The position numbers were made by a program, and so were the translations under genes. The notes beneath the pieces are model-generated. The model had not been told where the DNA came from, did not search any database, and saw only the letters and a program-made list of their open reading frames with translations. DNA of 64,000 bases, from positions 1 through 64,000 of the forward strand of contig JAYMSP010000228.1 in assembly GCA_036897095.1 (NCBI GenBank), written 5' to 3'. Shown piece by piece: positions 52,401 to 63,021 of the stretch (position 1 is its first letter; the number at the start of each line of letters is the position of its first letter). The DNA comes from Plantago elongata (Eukaryota > Streptophyta > Magnoliopsida > Lamiales > Plantaginaceae).

Positions 52401-54057
52401 TTTCAATTAGTCTGGGAGTTAACATTGTTTAACTCCTTCCCACATCACTTGCCAGGGCACCATAGATATCGATACCGGATAGCGGCCTGCTGACCCCAGA
52501 GATTACCGCTATTCAATGTATTAAACATACTTGTCAGATTTTTTTTATATAGTACTCATAAATATTCATAAATATACAAACAAATAGTCAAATACCCAAA
52601 ATCTAAGAAATAAATAACAATCAATGGATAATTCATAATAAGAAACGAAAAGTCTTAAAGCAAATTCAACAAAGTGAAGCAACAACATAGAATAGATCAT
52701 AAAAATCGAAAATAGAAAGAAGAGCATAAAATAGGAGTAGAAAGTAATGTCCTCAAGTTCGAGAAGAGAGAAACAGTAATAGCGGTTGTTCTTGTTTCTA
52801 CTCTTATTAGGTTAGTAACTCATGGTGAAAAATTGTAACTTTGGCCCCCAAATCCCTTTTTATCCCACTTAATTCGCCAAAAACCCTAATGGCGGGCTGT
52901 AATGGTCGCTACAGCCGCTTCTTAAATTCTGGCTGCTCCATCCTGCTAGGAGTGGCCGGAACTCCTGGTGGAGTGAGCGTGCACGATTGCGGCCAATAAC
53001 TTTGATTGGTGCTGTAGTCATGAAATACAGAAGATGTTCTAATCTCTGGAAGTTTATACTAACATTACTTCCGAGTAGCTTATGCCCATGTATATTGTTC
53101 TTGGTCTAACCCTCATGCTCTACAGGTATCTGAATGCTCATTTGAATACTACAGTGACTGTCATGCGCCAAGGTAAAGTGGGACGTCATATGAAAGAGAA
53201 GTTGCGTGATTATCTCCGACCCAAGTGCCATCCAATGTTTTATGATTCTAACATCAATTCACCAGGTGTGGTCAGGCTCAACATTTATCAAGCTTTTTTG
53301 CTGTGCTCAATGAAATTCGTCTGCTACATCTCCAAGTTGTCAACTGTCACTAGCTTCAGCCCGAAATTCTATTTCAATGCCATTATCGCATCTTTGAGGT
53401 ATGTAAATCATCCTCTGTTTCAGGATGAAGCTTTGCGTTTCTTTGATGACGTTTCATTTTTCTTCTCTATAATGCTTAGTTCAAGTCTCTACTAACTCTC
53501 CGGGCCCTAGTGCTGCATACTGCTCAGAATGTTGTGCTTTCAGACAATCTGAACTACATTTACAATCTATCTGAACTTTAAGAGTCTTGACAAACTTTCC
53601 ACTTCTGTTAAGATTGGTCGTTGTTTTCTAGGGAATTCGGAGCAAGTTATAACACATTCTGATTTGGTGTATGTTCTTTGTAACACCGGCATACTTGGTG
53701 CAAGTTATACATAAATCAGATCGTTTTGGTGTTCTGCTATTATGCCAAGTATAAACAGTTAAACACCAATTATTCTGTTTCAGGTACATGAATAGACTGA
53801 TAAAAAGAAGGATGTATTCCCGTTTATCAGGCATGGCATATTGTCCCAGGTACAATGTAAAAAATGCTGAAATTATATGGCTGGGTTTATATGCCCACAC
53901 GCAAGTGCTGATGAAAAAGCAAACGCGATACAAGGATTTGCTTGGTTTACTCATGAAGAAGTTGAAGACACATGGAAAACTGGTGAACATGTCATCTGAG
54001 TTGAAGTATGCCGTTGATGCTACACACTCATCTGTGCTTTGGAAGATCAAGTATTGA
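43432..54057 (+). CDS. TERT: Telomerase reverse transcriptase (TERT), 13 exons
   Basis: Exons 43432-43722, 44069-44146, 44280-44345, 44437-44605, 45460-45616, 45723-45891, 46244-46370, 46751-46901, 46999-47137, 48935-50140, 51113-51669, 53126-53398, 53784-54057; about 1218 aa, all phases close. The TEN domain has VLTSSAWTLLLRRVGD and TSIFLPLPRN. Basic, nuclear-import-like clusters follow (KKRKR; KKHKRQYRWQRMRRHRQ). The RNA-binding domain has QVVSFIWAVCRRVVP and the T motif FYVTESEHV at about 603. RT motifs: 1-2 ARLRPKQFGFRVLANL (about 661-676), A SDVSRAFDSVD with catalytic Asp about 775, B' GIPQGS about 887, C RFVDDY with Asp pair about 955-956. The C-terminal extension ends SSVLWKIKY, as in other plant TERTs. 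The enzyme adds telomere repeats using an RNA template. The length lies between Arabidopsis (1123) and rice. All three catalytic Asp residues are present, so it looks functional. Confidence 0.96.
47493..47800. mobile_element. hAT-like non-autonomous fragment in TERT intron 9
   Basis: It starts CAGGGGTGGCAAACGGGC, a common start of plant hAT-type MITEs, and carries many ACCC(A/G)/GGGT blocks inside (GACCCATATAGGG, AATGGGTTGTTAATGGGTT, GACCCGTTACCCACC), as these elements do. No matching right end (GCCACCCCTG) is found, so the right side is lost or decayed. It lies in the 1.8 kb intron before the big RT exon. Confidence 0.55.
52455..53015. mobile_element. Possible DNA transposon relic in TERT intron 11
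   Basis: The block starts near CAGGGCACCATAGATATCG and ends near CCAATAACTTTGATTGGTGCTG, whose inverse starts CAGCACCAATCAAAG. GC-rich ends (TAGCGGCCTGCTG; GGCGGGCTGTAATGG, GTGGCCGGAAC) flank an AT-rich middle, unlike the rest of the intron. The end match is weak and no target duplication is seen, so the call is tentative. Confidence 0.3.
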
Positions 54058-54718
54058 TATGTTTAGTGTCACTTAACAGTAAGAAATTTGTATGCTTTAG
54101 ATTTTTGCTTGCTTTGCCTTGAGAAGGTGACATTTGTGCCCAGATGATGAGAGAATGGCTGCTGCAATTTTGTTATTGTTTCAAAATCTGTGTTTCCGGA
54201 AGAGATATTGATGGCAGATGGGGAATTTGTTCATTTATAACATATGAGATTGGGAATTTGAGTCTTACATGGCAGGGCACTAATTGTTCCTAAATGATTC
54301 TTCAAGGAAGTACACTTTTTGCTTTCATAAACGATAGAACTTGGGAGCTAAGGTGGTGAAGTGGAATGGAGATGGAGTAGTAAGGAGTAGGTACGGGTTT
54401 GATCTCTAGTGAGGCATAAAAAAGAAAAAGAATTTGCGTCATTCTTTAAGCACGTGAAGTGTTATTAATTAGGGTGAATTACATCCACTGACAATCAAAT
54501 TGAACTATTAAATTGTCTAATTACATTAAGATATATCTTAGTTGAACTATTATATATAGATCCATTTTTTCAATTTTGAGTTGATCAAATTATCTCTCTC
54601 AAATATGACCTTATTTTTCAATTTTCAAATTATCACTCATACTTTCTCTAATTCGACTATAACTTTTTATATTTAATTATTATTTTTTGTTTTTTTATTT
54701 TTTTTGGATAAAAGTATA

Positions 54719-54959
54719 CTCCTTCCGTCCCTAATTCAATTTTTAGGACCGGACACAAATTTTAATGCAATGTAATAAATTAATGTGGGTTTATTAAAAG
54801 TAATAACGGAAATAAATTGGAGAAAGCTCATATGTGTTAATTTAGATTATTATAAAGGGTTATGGAATTTAAATATTTGTTAATTTAGAAATGAAATTTT
54901 GAATCAGGAACGACCTAAAAAGGAATATGAAAATTTGAATTAAGGACAGAGGGAGGGAG
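54719..54959. mobile_element. Stowaway MITE of 241 bp
   Basis: The ends CTCCTTCCGTCCCTAATTCAA and TTGAATTAAGGACAGAGGGA are inverted repeats, with TA on both outer sides (54717-54718 and 54960-54961). AT-rich, non-coding inside. It lies about 660 bases past the TERT stop codon. Confidence 0.85.
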
Positions 54960-55443
54960 TATATGAATTTTTACAACTTTGAATGTTTAATTTTCTAAAT
55001 TTTATTTCTTGAAACTTTCGAGTTGTATGCCATATTCAAATATAGTTTAAAACTAAAAATTATTTAACATATTTTTCAGATTCATTTTATCCACTTAATT
55101 ATCAAAAATTAACAATTGATCTCCTAGCAAACATACTCCCACCAACTATAATTTTTCCAACATGATAAGCTTCCAGTTCAGAGAGAGGAATCTTCATGTC
55201 AGAGGGTTGAATTTTTAGAAGAGCTAAGTGATGTGGATGAGCATACTATTGAGAAAACAACTCAGAATTTCACCACTAGCTTTTTAATTAAATTTTCAGG
55301 TTCATGAATTTCTTTTTAATAAAAAATTTGTGCATTTTATTAAACAAGCTAGCTGGGTTGAGAAGCTAATTAAGTTAACTTCAACTATAAGCTACATTTT
55401 TAACTAGTTTTGCTAAACAAACCCAATAATAACCAATAATAAT

Positions 55444-55647
55444 ATGACATCTCTTGATAGCTTTTCCCAGATTCCATTGTGTTCTGATCTATGCAAATTT
55501 GTTGTGGAGGGGGATTTGTCTGTTAAAGAAGTTAGAAGTGGTTCAGATGGATCACCAGCAGAAGAAGATACAGAAGAGGAGGAATTGGAATGGTCTAGCT
55601 TAGATGATTTTTTTCCTGCTATGTTTCCTAATGTTGAAGGGAATTGA
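55444..55647 (+). pseudogene. Possible fragment of a class-A GATA factor N-terminus
   Basis: A 67 aa open frame (LCSDLCKFVVEGDLSVKEVR, then SGSDGSPAEEDTEEEELEWS and SLDDFFPA) resembles the acidic N-terminal exon of plant GATA transcription factors, which have an EELEWLS...FPAVE-type block. No GATA zinc finger (CX2CX18CX2C) follows, and no promoter is evident. It is most likely a captured or leftover exon piece, or a chance frame. The likeness is from memory and is weak. Confidence 0.3.
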
Positions 55648-56710
55648 AGAAAGCTCCTACCTCTAAGATACAAATGGATATTTGGTATATATGATGATCC
55701 GTTTTCACCCCAGTTGCTAGCTTTTGGTTGTGTTTGTGTGCCTCATTGGTTAAATCTTTTCTATTTAAGGTAGTTTTATTATTATTGAAAGTTAGTTTTT
55801 TAACTCTCTCCTAATAACACCACTTTGTTTAGTGGTTACCCCGTGATTTTTGTTTAACCCCCTTTACCCGATATCTATGGTTTGGCACCGTTGATTGACC
55901 ATGAGAATGGTAGATGCAGTGCAGAGTATCTTCTGGGAAGAAGACAATAAACTCATTTTGCAGATTCCTATTGCTGGACAGCATCAAAGGATACTCAGGT
56001 GTGGAACATGACTAAGCACGGTGGATATTTTGTTAGATATGCATATAGACTTATGGGGAGGATGAACTTAGACCAGCTGCAAAGTGGATATGGGCAGAGT
56101 AGTAGCTGCACGGAAAGGAATTGGGTGTGGGTTTGGGCTATCAATACACCAAATAAACTGAAAGTATTTCTTTGGAGAGTTTTGCTTAACTCTATTCATG
56201 TGGCATGTAATCTTAGACACCGTGGAGTTGATATTTCTGTGATGTGTCCTTAGTGTAATTCCCATGACGAGTCTGTTTTACATGTTCTACGGGATTGTCA
56301 CTATGCACGGCTTTTTTGGGCCCTTACACAGGTACCTAACTCCTTCATTTACACATACTTCTCAGGTGGAGGATTGGATCACTTCTGTGTGGACTATGGC
56401 AGATAAGGAGACTTTTGAGCTATTTGTGGGCTTCTGTTGGAGCCTATGGAGCAACCGGAACAAGTGGGTTCACGAGAAATGCGGCCATGCTCAGCTTTCT
56501 GTATGTTTCGTCCGAGATTATATTGCAAGGTAGAAAACAACAAGGAAGAAATTCAGCAGCCCTTGCTTACAGATGCAGCAGGCACGGTGGTCTCCTCCAC
56601 CTATACACACTCTGAATGTTTATTTTGATACTTCAATTAGCCATTTTCCGTTGGGGGCTGGAGCAGGGGCTGTGATTCGTGATTGTGAAGGCAGTGTGCT
56701 AGCATGTGTA

Positions 56711-57360
56711 CAGGGCCGTCTTCGAGATTTAGGGGGCCCTGTGCAAAATTTTATAATGAGGTCTAAAATAATATAATAATATATTTTTTTAATATAATAA
56801 GAACATTACTTGAATAATTCAAACCGCAACTAAAGTTCTTTTGAATAAAAATGTTTGAATAGTTTAACTTTAACAATATCTACTCCACATAGCAAATACG
56901 AGAGTTGATAATTGGAAGTAATGAAAGAAAACATCGAGAAACTTTCAAAGACCAGATATTTTGATCAGTGACAGTAAAAGTACTAAGGGGGTGTTTGATG
57001 GCGATTTGAATATCCCATTTGGCTCGATAAACAGTGATTTGGCCTAAAATACACTTAAAATAACCTACTCAAATGTCCACCCAAACACAATTTTCACCAA
57101 AATCAAATGTATATCCAAACAACCACTAAAACTTGGCTAATTCTCAAAACCCAAAATTAATTCTCTAGATTAGAATGTAAAACGAATTAGCAGAAGTTAA
57201 ACAACTTAATTAACAAAACCATTCAATATAAAATAAAAAACAATTCCTATATAGTTAAATCAACAAGCTTAATTAATCCAACCATTATACAGAAACTGAT
57301 ATGAATAAATTGAAGCTTTCCCATCCAAACTGATATGAATAAAAAACAATTCCTATATAG
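56711..57360. mobile_element. hAT-like insert inside the LINE RNase H region
   Basis: It starts CAGGGCCGTCTTCGAGATTT, GGGGGCCCTGTGC, the usual left start of one plant hAT group. The right end is not recognisable: the insert stops near 57360 with a repeated tail (AAAAAACAATTCCTATATAG at about 57235 and 57340; ACTGATATGAATAAA twice). The RNase H frame lost about 40 codons around the insert, so insertion was followed or joined by deletion. Confidence 0.55.
56987..57126. mobile_element. Tourist-like (PIF/Harbinger) MITE of 140 bp
   Basis: The left end GGGGGTGTTTGATGGCGA and the right end TATCCAAACAACCAC are imperfect inverted repeats of the GGG(T/G)GTTTGG type, flanked by TAA at 56984-56986 and 57127-57129. 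The size and 3 bp TAA target site fit Tourist MITEs. It lies inside the hAT-like insert. Confidence 0.65.
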
Positions 57361-57609
57361 ATTGTGCTGGAAGGAGATTGCAGGAATATCATGAAGCAAC
57401 TCAATTCCAATCACCCCTTTCTATCCATGGCTGGAGGCATTGTGGAAGATATTCAACATTCATGTTCTTTCTTTCATTTTTGTTCATTTAATTTTATTGG
57501 TAGATTAGGTAACATGTTGGCGTATGAACTTGCCAAGTTTTCTATTTCTGATTCTTGTGGAGGCTCCATTCTGCCTTGTCAAAATCCAGATGTAAACTCT
57601 GAAATGTGA

Positions 57610-58477
57610 ATCATTCATTTCATACGTGTATTCTTCTTCTTTCCTTTATTTCACACCTGATGAAGAGAATCACGAGAAAAGTCAATATTGATTACTATAT
57701 TTATGCATTATTAAGGATCTGGTGGATATAATTTGGAAGGCTCATCGTGTTGAGAAAATGTCAACTTGACCAAATGGGTACTTTTCTTTTTCTGAAAATA
57801 AATGGTGTAGTATTTGGAAAGCTCGTTTTGTGTTAAAAATATTGTCAAGTTGAACGCATGCATACATGATGAATGAGTAAGTTACAAATGTAAGTTGTTG
57901 TATGTCGGCTAATTTTTCTACCTCTAACCTAACCCTAGCGTTACATGCTTGTGTCCATCTCTTTGTTAACATTCAACCTTTACATCACTCTTACCGAATC
58001 TTATTAGCAGCCTCTGTGAGAGATCACCATTTACATAGACGTGGATGATTGAAAATAATATTTATATCAATAACATATGTCGGAGGATGATTTTTTAATT
58101 CGTATATATTCTAACTTTCAAATAATCTAAAGCATTCTAATCTGCCTAACGAAAGTACTTACGATCTTCAAGACTTGAGGTGAGGACTTGCACAAACACG
58201 GGCTTATAAGAGTTAGACCTTTCCAGATTGTCCTAAGTTTAGGGTAGGAATTGTGTCCTTGGGATCAAATTGGACCCACGGGCTTGCAATTTCATTTGCT
58301 CCAAAATCCACTAATGGGTCACACAACGATAATTTTGTCCATTCCATAACTGCATATTCATAAACTTTTTTCATCCGTCCTTATCAAGTTCGATCTCTTT
58401 AGTGGAGTTGTTTGTCACAACGTCCAAACCTCCTTACAAGGATCTCCATTCTTGCTTTGGACTGTAGATTTACATTG
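57610..58477. other. Spacer with no supported gene
   Basis: AT-rich non-coding DNA. Nothing beyond short open frames without domains. Confidence 0.45.
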
Positions 58478-58645
58478 AGCTTAGGACCGTATGTCCACAC
58501 CAAGTATAGGACTGGAGTCCCTACCCTTAATATTGAGAGGTTAGGACGCCAGTGTAGGACCGGAGTCCACGCCATTATGATGGAGAAGTTAGGACGTTGA
58601 GCTTAGGAACAAAGTCCACATTTTTAAGATGGAGAGATTGTGACG
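58478..58645. repeat. Degenerate tandem repeat of about 50 bp, 3-4 copies
   Basis: Units built on TTAGGAC(C/G)...AGTCCAC...GATGGAGAGGTTAGGACG recur: GAGCTTAGGACCGTATGTCCA, TATAGGACTGGAGTCCCTA, TGTAGGACCGGAGTCCACG, GCTTAGGAACAAAGTCCAC. Within each unit, GGAC and GTCC form a short inverted pair. Confidence 0.7.
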
Positions 58646-59112
58646 CCTTGGATGCTTTGGTTCATACTTACATATCAACAAGACAAATTTTCTTTTAATT
58701 CATCTACAAGGACTTCAATATCGGAAAAGTTTTATTTAGAATATTCTTATAACCGATAACTTAAAAACCCGTATAGTTGGAACAAATACAAATTTACAAA
58801 TGACATGTTTTTATAAGCAATCGCAACGGACTAAACGAGCAAATTTGAATCCGTAAGTGGCGTGCCCGTGGACACTATTCCAAGCATCTCTGTGCAATTT
58901 GGAAGTAGTATATGAAGGCAACGCGTAGAGAATTCTAGACAAGTGCTTCATGCAACAGGTAAAATAACACATGTTAATTTACGTATTCCCATTTTCATGT
59001 CACATGGCAACTTCCGAGCAAATAAAGCCAACAACTTTTTTTATTTCAATTTGCATCAGGCAACCAACATGTTCGTTCTCAACAATGAAGTTCTGACTTT
59101 TTGTTTCTAAAT

Positions 59113-59207
59113 CAAGCAATACTTTATCTAGAGATCGGACTTAACATGTGTTGGTTTCTTAAGCAATAATTTATCTAGAGATCGGACTTAACATGTGTTG
59201 GTTTCGT
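59113..59207. repeat. 47 bp near-perfect tandem duplication
   Basis: AAGCAATACTTTATCTAGAG followed by ATCGGACTTAACATGTGTTG recurs at once as AAGCAATAATTTATCTAGAG and so on. Only one or two bases differ, so the duplication is recent. The surrounding spacer (58646-60380) is AT-rich and I see no gene in it. Confidence 0.85.
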
Positions 59208-60385
59208 AGGATATATATGTTCGGCAAAATTAGGATATTTTGTTAATCCCTGCAGCAGTGTTCCTGCAATGGACTTGTCAGAGCTCGTAATCTTCTGCTG
59301 CTTCTCTTCCGTCTGTTAACGATCAATCTCTTATTACGCTATTCACACAAATAACAACCTCTGTTCAATTTTTTACCATAATGAGAACAAACACATGAAC
59401 CATTTGCAGTTAGTTAATCTGACTTTCTCATTAATGACATATTCTAATCTAGTATTCCTTGGACAAGGAGGCGAACAGTCATGCATGCAGGCCTATAGCT
59501 AGTGGACACGCCAGTCAAATTAATACGAATATCATGACATAATTATGTAATTATATTACCAACTATGCAAATTGCCCAATAATTTGTACACCATTATTAC
59601 AATCATTTTACTATTATTTATCATACCCAATAACTAACTAGGTATTATTAAAGAGTAAGTCGTACTAATTTTATTAGTATTATATTATGTTTTCATACTT
59701 ATTTGAGGCCTACCTATATTATCGTTACAACGTACACTTGTATTAGAAAACACATTTAATATTTCAATTAAATTTCAAATTAAGTTTAAAGGGGAAAAAA
59801 TTCTAACAAAAAACTCAGTGAAATAAAATATTATAGAAAAAGACCTAATATGCGTTAATATAATATTCTAACTCCGCAAGTGTATTGATACAACGCAACA
59901 AATCATACGTTAATACAATATTATAATGCAGAGGGTCTCTAGCTAGATGTAATAAATTTTGTGGAGTGCATATTCAGGTAATGCACCCTCCAAAGAATTT
60001 ATAGAGATTGAAAACGCTACTCATAGCAACAAGGTGCAAATTTCTTTTTGAAAATTTAGCTAAGAGAACTCCAGAGTTAAATGTGCTAGATTTTGAGCAA
60101 TCCTATGATGAGTAATCAACTAGAAAGTTTCCCGATTCGTACACGATTAAGAATAAAGTGTGTGTGAAAAGACTTTTGTTGATATAGTGGAATCAATATA
60201 ACGCCCCGAAAACTTTTCATGAGTAACCGTGCTGGCCCAAATGATCATGGTTCGGCCCGCAGGGGACTGAGATAGATCGGTCTATATTGGTTCCTTCTAG
60301 TTAAATATATCATTTATTTATATTATTAATAGAGATGTTATATTTGAAAATACCTGTGAATTCAATTAACCTTTCTGTCATGGCC

Positions 60386-60395
60386 CTATATATAC
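60386..60395 (+). promoter_or_regulatory. TATA box of the dirigent gene
   Basis: CTATATATAC lies 74-83 bases before the ATG at 60469, the usual spacing for a plant TATA box plus short leader. This supports the chosen start codon. Confidence 0.6.
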
Positions 60396-60468
60396 ACATG
60401 CAACCAGTCTAACAAATTTGAACCTACATAAAAATCTCATACAAATAAAGAAATTGGCCTCATAAAAG

Positions 60469-61029
60469 ATGGGAAAACATGGTTGTTTTTATTCACTGAT
60501 CAATAGTTTTAAAGGACAACAGACGACCTTGACTGAAGAGGAGACGTTCCACAAAAGAGTGAAATCCAAGGAAAAAGTTGTAAAGCTTCACTTCTATCTC
60601 CAAGATGCATTAGGTGGTCCGAACGCAACGGTTTCCGAGGTTGCCCGGTCTGATATGACGGCCAACTCCACGGTGTCGTTTGGCCAGGTTAGAGTTTTAG
60701 ATGACCTTATCACAGCTGACCCGGATCGCAATTCAGAGAAGTTGGGTCGTGCCCAGGGAATGATCACGTTCACAAGCCTGCAGGACGAGTCGGCTCTCAC
60801 TATGAACCTCAATTTCTATTTTACTGCAGGTGAGTTCAGCGGTAGTACTCTTTGCATTGTGGGGAGGAATCCGATAGCGAGCAAGGACCGCGAGTTGCCA
60901 GTTGTTGGTGGTACTGGTGTTTTCCGTATGGCACGTGGGTATTCAATCTCGAATACGTATTCTTATGATGCAAATGCCAACTATGGTGTGCTTGAGTATA
61001 CCGTTTATGTGGCATATGTGGAGGTATAG
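60469..61029 (+). CDS. Dirigent-family protein, intronless, no clear signal peptide
   Basis: A protein of 186 aa. The dirigent core is plain: VVKLHFYLQDALGGPNATV, then FGQVRVLDDLITADPD, SEKLGRAQGMITFTS, GSTLCIVGRN, ELPVVGGTGVFRMARGYS and a final EYTVYVAYVEV. Dirigent proteins form an eight-stranded beta barrel and guide the stereochemistry of phenoxy-radical coupling in lignan or lignin synthesis; they normally enter the cell wall. Here the N-terminus (MGKHGCFYSLINSFKGQQTT) is polar and lacks a hydrophobic leader, although the TATA spacing supports this start. It could be a cytosolic variant or a copy that lost its signal. No intron is needed, as is common in the family. Confidence 0.92.
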   Translation: MGKHGCFYSLINSFKGQQTTLTEEETFHKRVKSKEKVVKLHFYLQDALGGPNATVSEVARSDMTANSTVSFGQVRVLDDLITADPDRNSEKLGRAQGMITFTSLQDESALTMNLNFYFTAGEFSGSTLCIVGRNPIASKDRELPVVGGTGVFRMARGYSISNTYSYDANANYGVLEYTVYVAYVEV

Positions 61030-62687
61030 ACATGATTGTTGAAGCTTATGTGTGAAATGCTTGTACTTAATTAGATTGGTGTGAATGTTCTGATAAAAAA
61101 AGAAGTAAATTACATTGGTGTGAAGCTTATACAGTATGATAGAAGGATATATTTGCTAGTTTAATTTCATCTTCTAATTTTGTATGAAATATTAAAATGT
61201 TGCAGTTGAAATCTCTTTTACCAACCGATGTTCATCTCAGTCCAATTATATATGCTACCAGTTTCATTTACATGTTTAATATTTTTCGAGCAACATTGTT
61301 CAACTTAATATATAATGTTTTGTTTGGATCAAAATTATAGTGAATTTCATATTTAATTGAAATTGAATTGATAAATATTGATTAAATTATAAATATTGTG
61401 AATTGTTAAAATTTGTATTTGTTATAAAATTAAAATCGTATAAAATATTTTAGGAGATAAAGTTGAGTTGGGCAGCTCGCAAGTCAATTATCATGGGTAA
61501 GCAATCGGACAATATAATAGGCTATCCAAATACAAAACTAAGATATCCACTATTATAAGTGTTTTTGTAACATCCCCTTAAAGAAGTCCACTGGTTTTGG
61601 TAACTTTGGTCTAGTTATCAACCAAATCTCTTTTCCTATTGGCTGAGTTTCTCCAAAAACATTCGCTTATGCTCTTTTATCCGTTTAGCTCCTACCAGTT
61701 TCCATTCGGTTTTCAGAGAAAAAATAGGGAGTTGTCAATAAATTAATAAGAATTCGATCCCAATGATTCGTACAAGATGAAAATCAAACTCCAATGATCA
61801 ATCGATCAATGACAAAACCTAGTTTTAGTAGTTTTTCTATGTATATGTTGAGTATATGAAGTTATGGCAAAATATTGTCCATTTCTAACATAAAAGTGAA
61901 AAGATCGGGTGAATCTGTGAGGTTATTTACTTTCTCACCGAGGCAATACACCATTTAGGTCCTCTTTTTTACTCTTGTAAGTTTCGCCGCAACGAGCTTA
62001 AAATCTCCGTAACATTTTCTATAAATAGAATTTGGCTATGCTTAGAAAAAAAATGTTGTAGCTGTTGAATTATATTTGCATGGCTAAAAAGAGCTTTCGG
62101 TCAATCGAACACAATATTTTAGAGTTCTGGCCAAAATGACTAGACTGCTCCGCAAAACTACACATTTGCAAGCTTCGTTAAAATGACTATCAATTCTTCG
62201 TCCGAACTCCGAATCCACTCTGCTTTTCACCTTGAGAACATAATAATCATATAAAACACAAACAAAGCACTACAGTATAAAAACATACATAAATCACTAT
62301 AAAAAGAAAAAAAAAGTCTAACTTAAAGTTGGTAAAGAAAATATGAGACTCTAAATTATTTTCTCATCCTCTATACAAATTGAGCATCCTTGGCTCTGGG
62401 ACATACATCTCTAGGTCGAAAGAACTCGTGAAGTGTGTAAGATAGTAAGATCCTATAAGGATCATGTTGCGACTTCCAGAAAGTTTGAGCTTTTGGTAGA
62501 AGTTTTCTTCGATTATTTAGTCTTATCAGGTACAACGACTACATTCGACTAGATGATGAATACTTGAAGACCAACTAATTAGGATGTTCATTTGGAATTT
62601 GGACATTCCTGTTGTCCTCTTAGTTGTGTAATTTAATTTGAATTTTGCTGATTGTACTTTTCTTGTTATTTCTTGTAAAAGTTACAT
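61030..62687. other. Spacer downstream of the dirigent gene
   Basis: 3' UTR of the dirigent gene to about 61200, then AT-rich DNA. From about 61480 to 62640 the composition is more even and resembles old retroelement DNA, but I could not define a family or ends. Confidence 0.4.
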
Positions 62688-62870
62688 GTGCTTAAAATTT
62701 ATTTTGTTGTATCAGAGTCTACTGCTAACTTGCTCTATCGCCTGAAACTGGGGATACCTGTGAATGTAGGGAAACAAATCTTTCAACATCTCAGTCAGTT
62801 TTGCTTGAAGGGTGAGGAGGGGAATTTGATATACCCGTCTCTTCTGTATTTATTGAAAGAATATCTTTCG
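62688..62870 (+). mobile_element. Fossil fragment of the 'putative plant transposon protein' domain
   Basis: The translated piece (ESTANLLYRLKLGIPVNVGK, then IFQHLSQF) resembles the same domain seen on the other strand near 34.2-34.4 kb (SREADMLLYRTKMGHNVNLG). It is a broken remnant, cut on the right by the copia LTR that starts at 62871. Family assignment is by likeness only. Confidence 0.45.
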
Positions 62871-63021
62871 TGATTGTATTAATGAATATAAATGGGTATA
62901 TATACAAATACAAACTACACTACTCTAATGAGAATATGAATTCTATCTTAACTTTAACTAAATTAGGATTATGCTAACTAAATCTAACTAGACTAGGATT
63001 ATTTACACATAATCTACCACA
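62871..63021 (-). mobile_element. Short 3' LTR of a Ty1/copia element
   Basis: On the minus strand this stretch reads TGTGGTAGATTATGTG...AATACAATCA, with TG..CA ends and about 150 bases. A G-rich tract (CTGCGGGGG) just before it is the likely polypurine tract. A TATA-like ATATATACCCATTTATA lies inside. The 5' partner would be beyond the right edge, so the two ends cannot be compared to estimate age. Confidence 0.65.

Larger units (their letters stand above)
55900..57609 (+). mobile_element. LINE remnant: RT zinc-binding and RNase H parts, split by an insert
   Basis: The frame at about 55999-56253 gives NWVWVWAINTPNKLKVFLWR and NLRHRGVDISVMCP, the zf-RVT domain that ends plant LINE reverse transcriptases. 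A stop (TAG) falls right after MCP, before the CNSHDESVLHVLRDC half of the zinc motif, which continues in the same frame. The RNase H domain starts near 56660 (GAGAGAVIRDCEGSVLAC). It resumes at 57364 with VLEGDCRNIMKQLN and ends GNMLAYELAKFS. About 40 codons of the domain are missing where the insert sits. The element is dead and 5'-truncated. Confidence 0.8.

Noticed and set aside
53082-53125. Earlier start of TERT exon 12
   Set aside because: The open frame extends upstream, but the acceptor CTCTACAG at 53125 restores R-Y-L-N in phase with exon 11.
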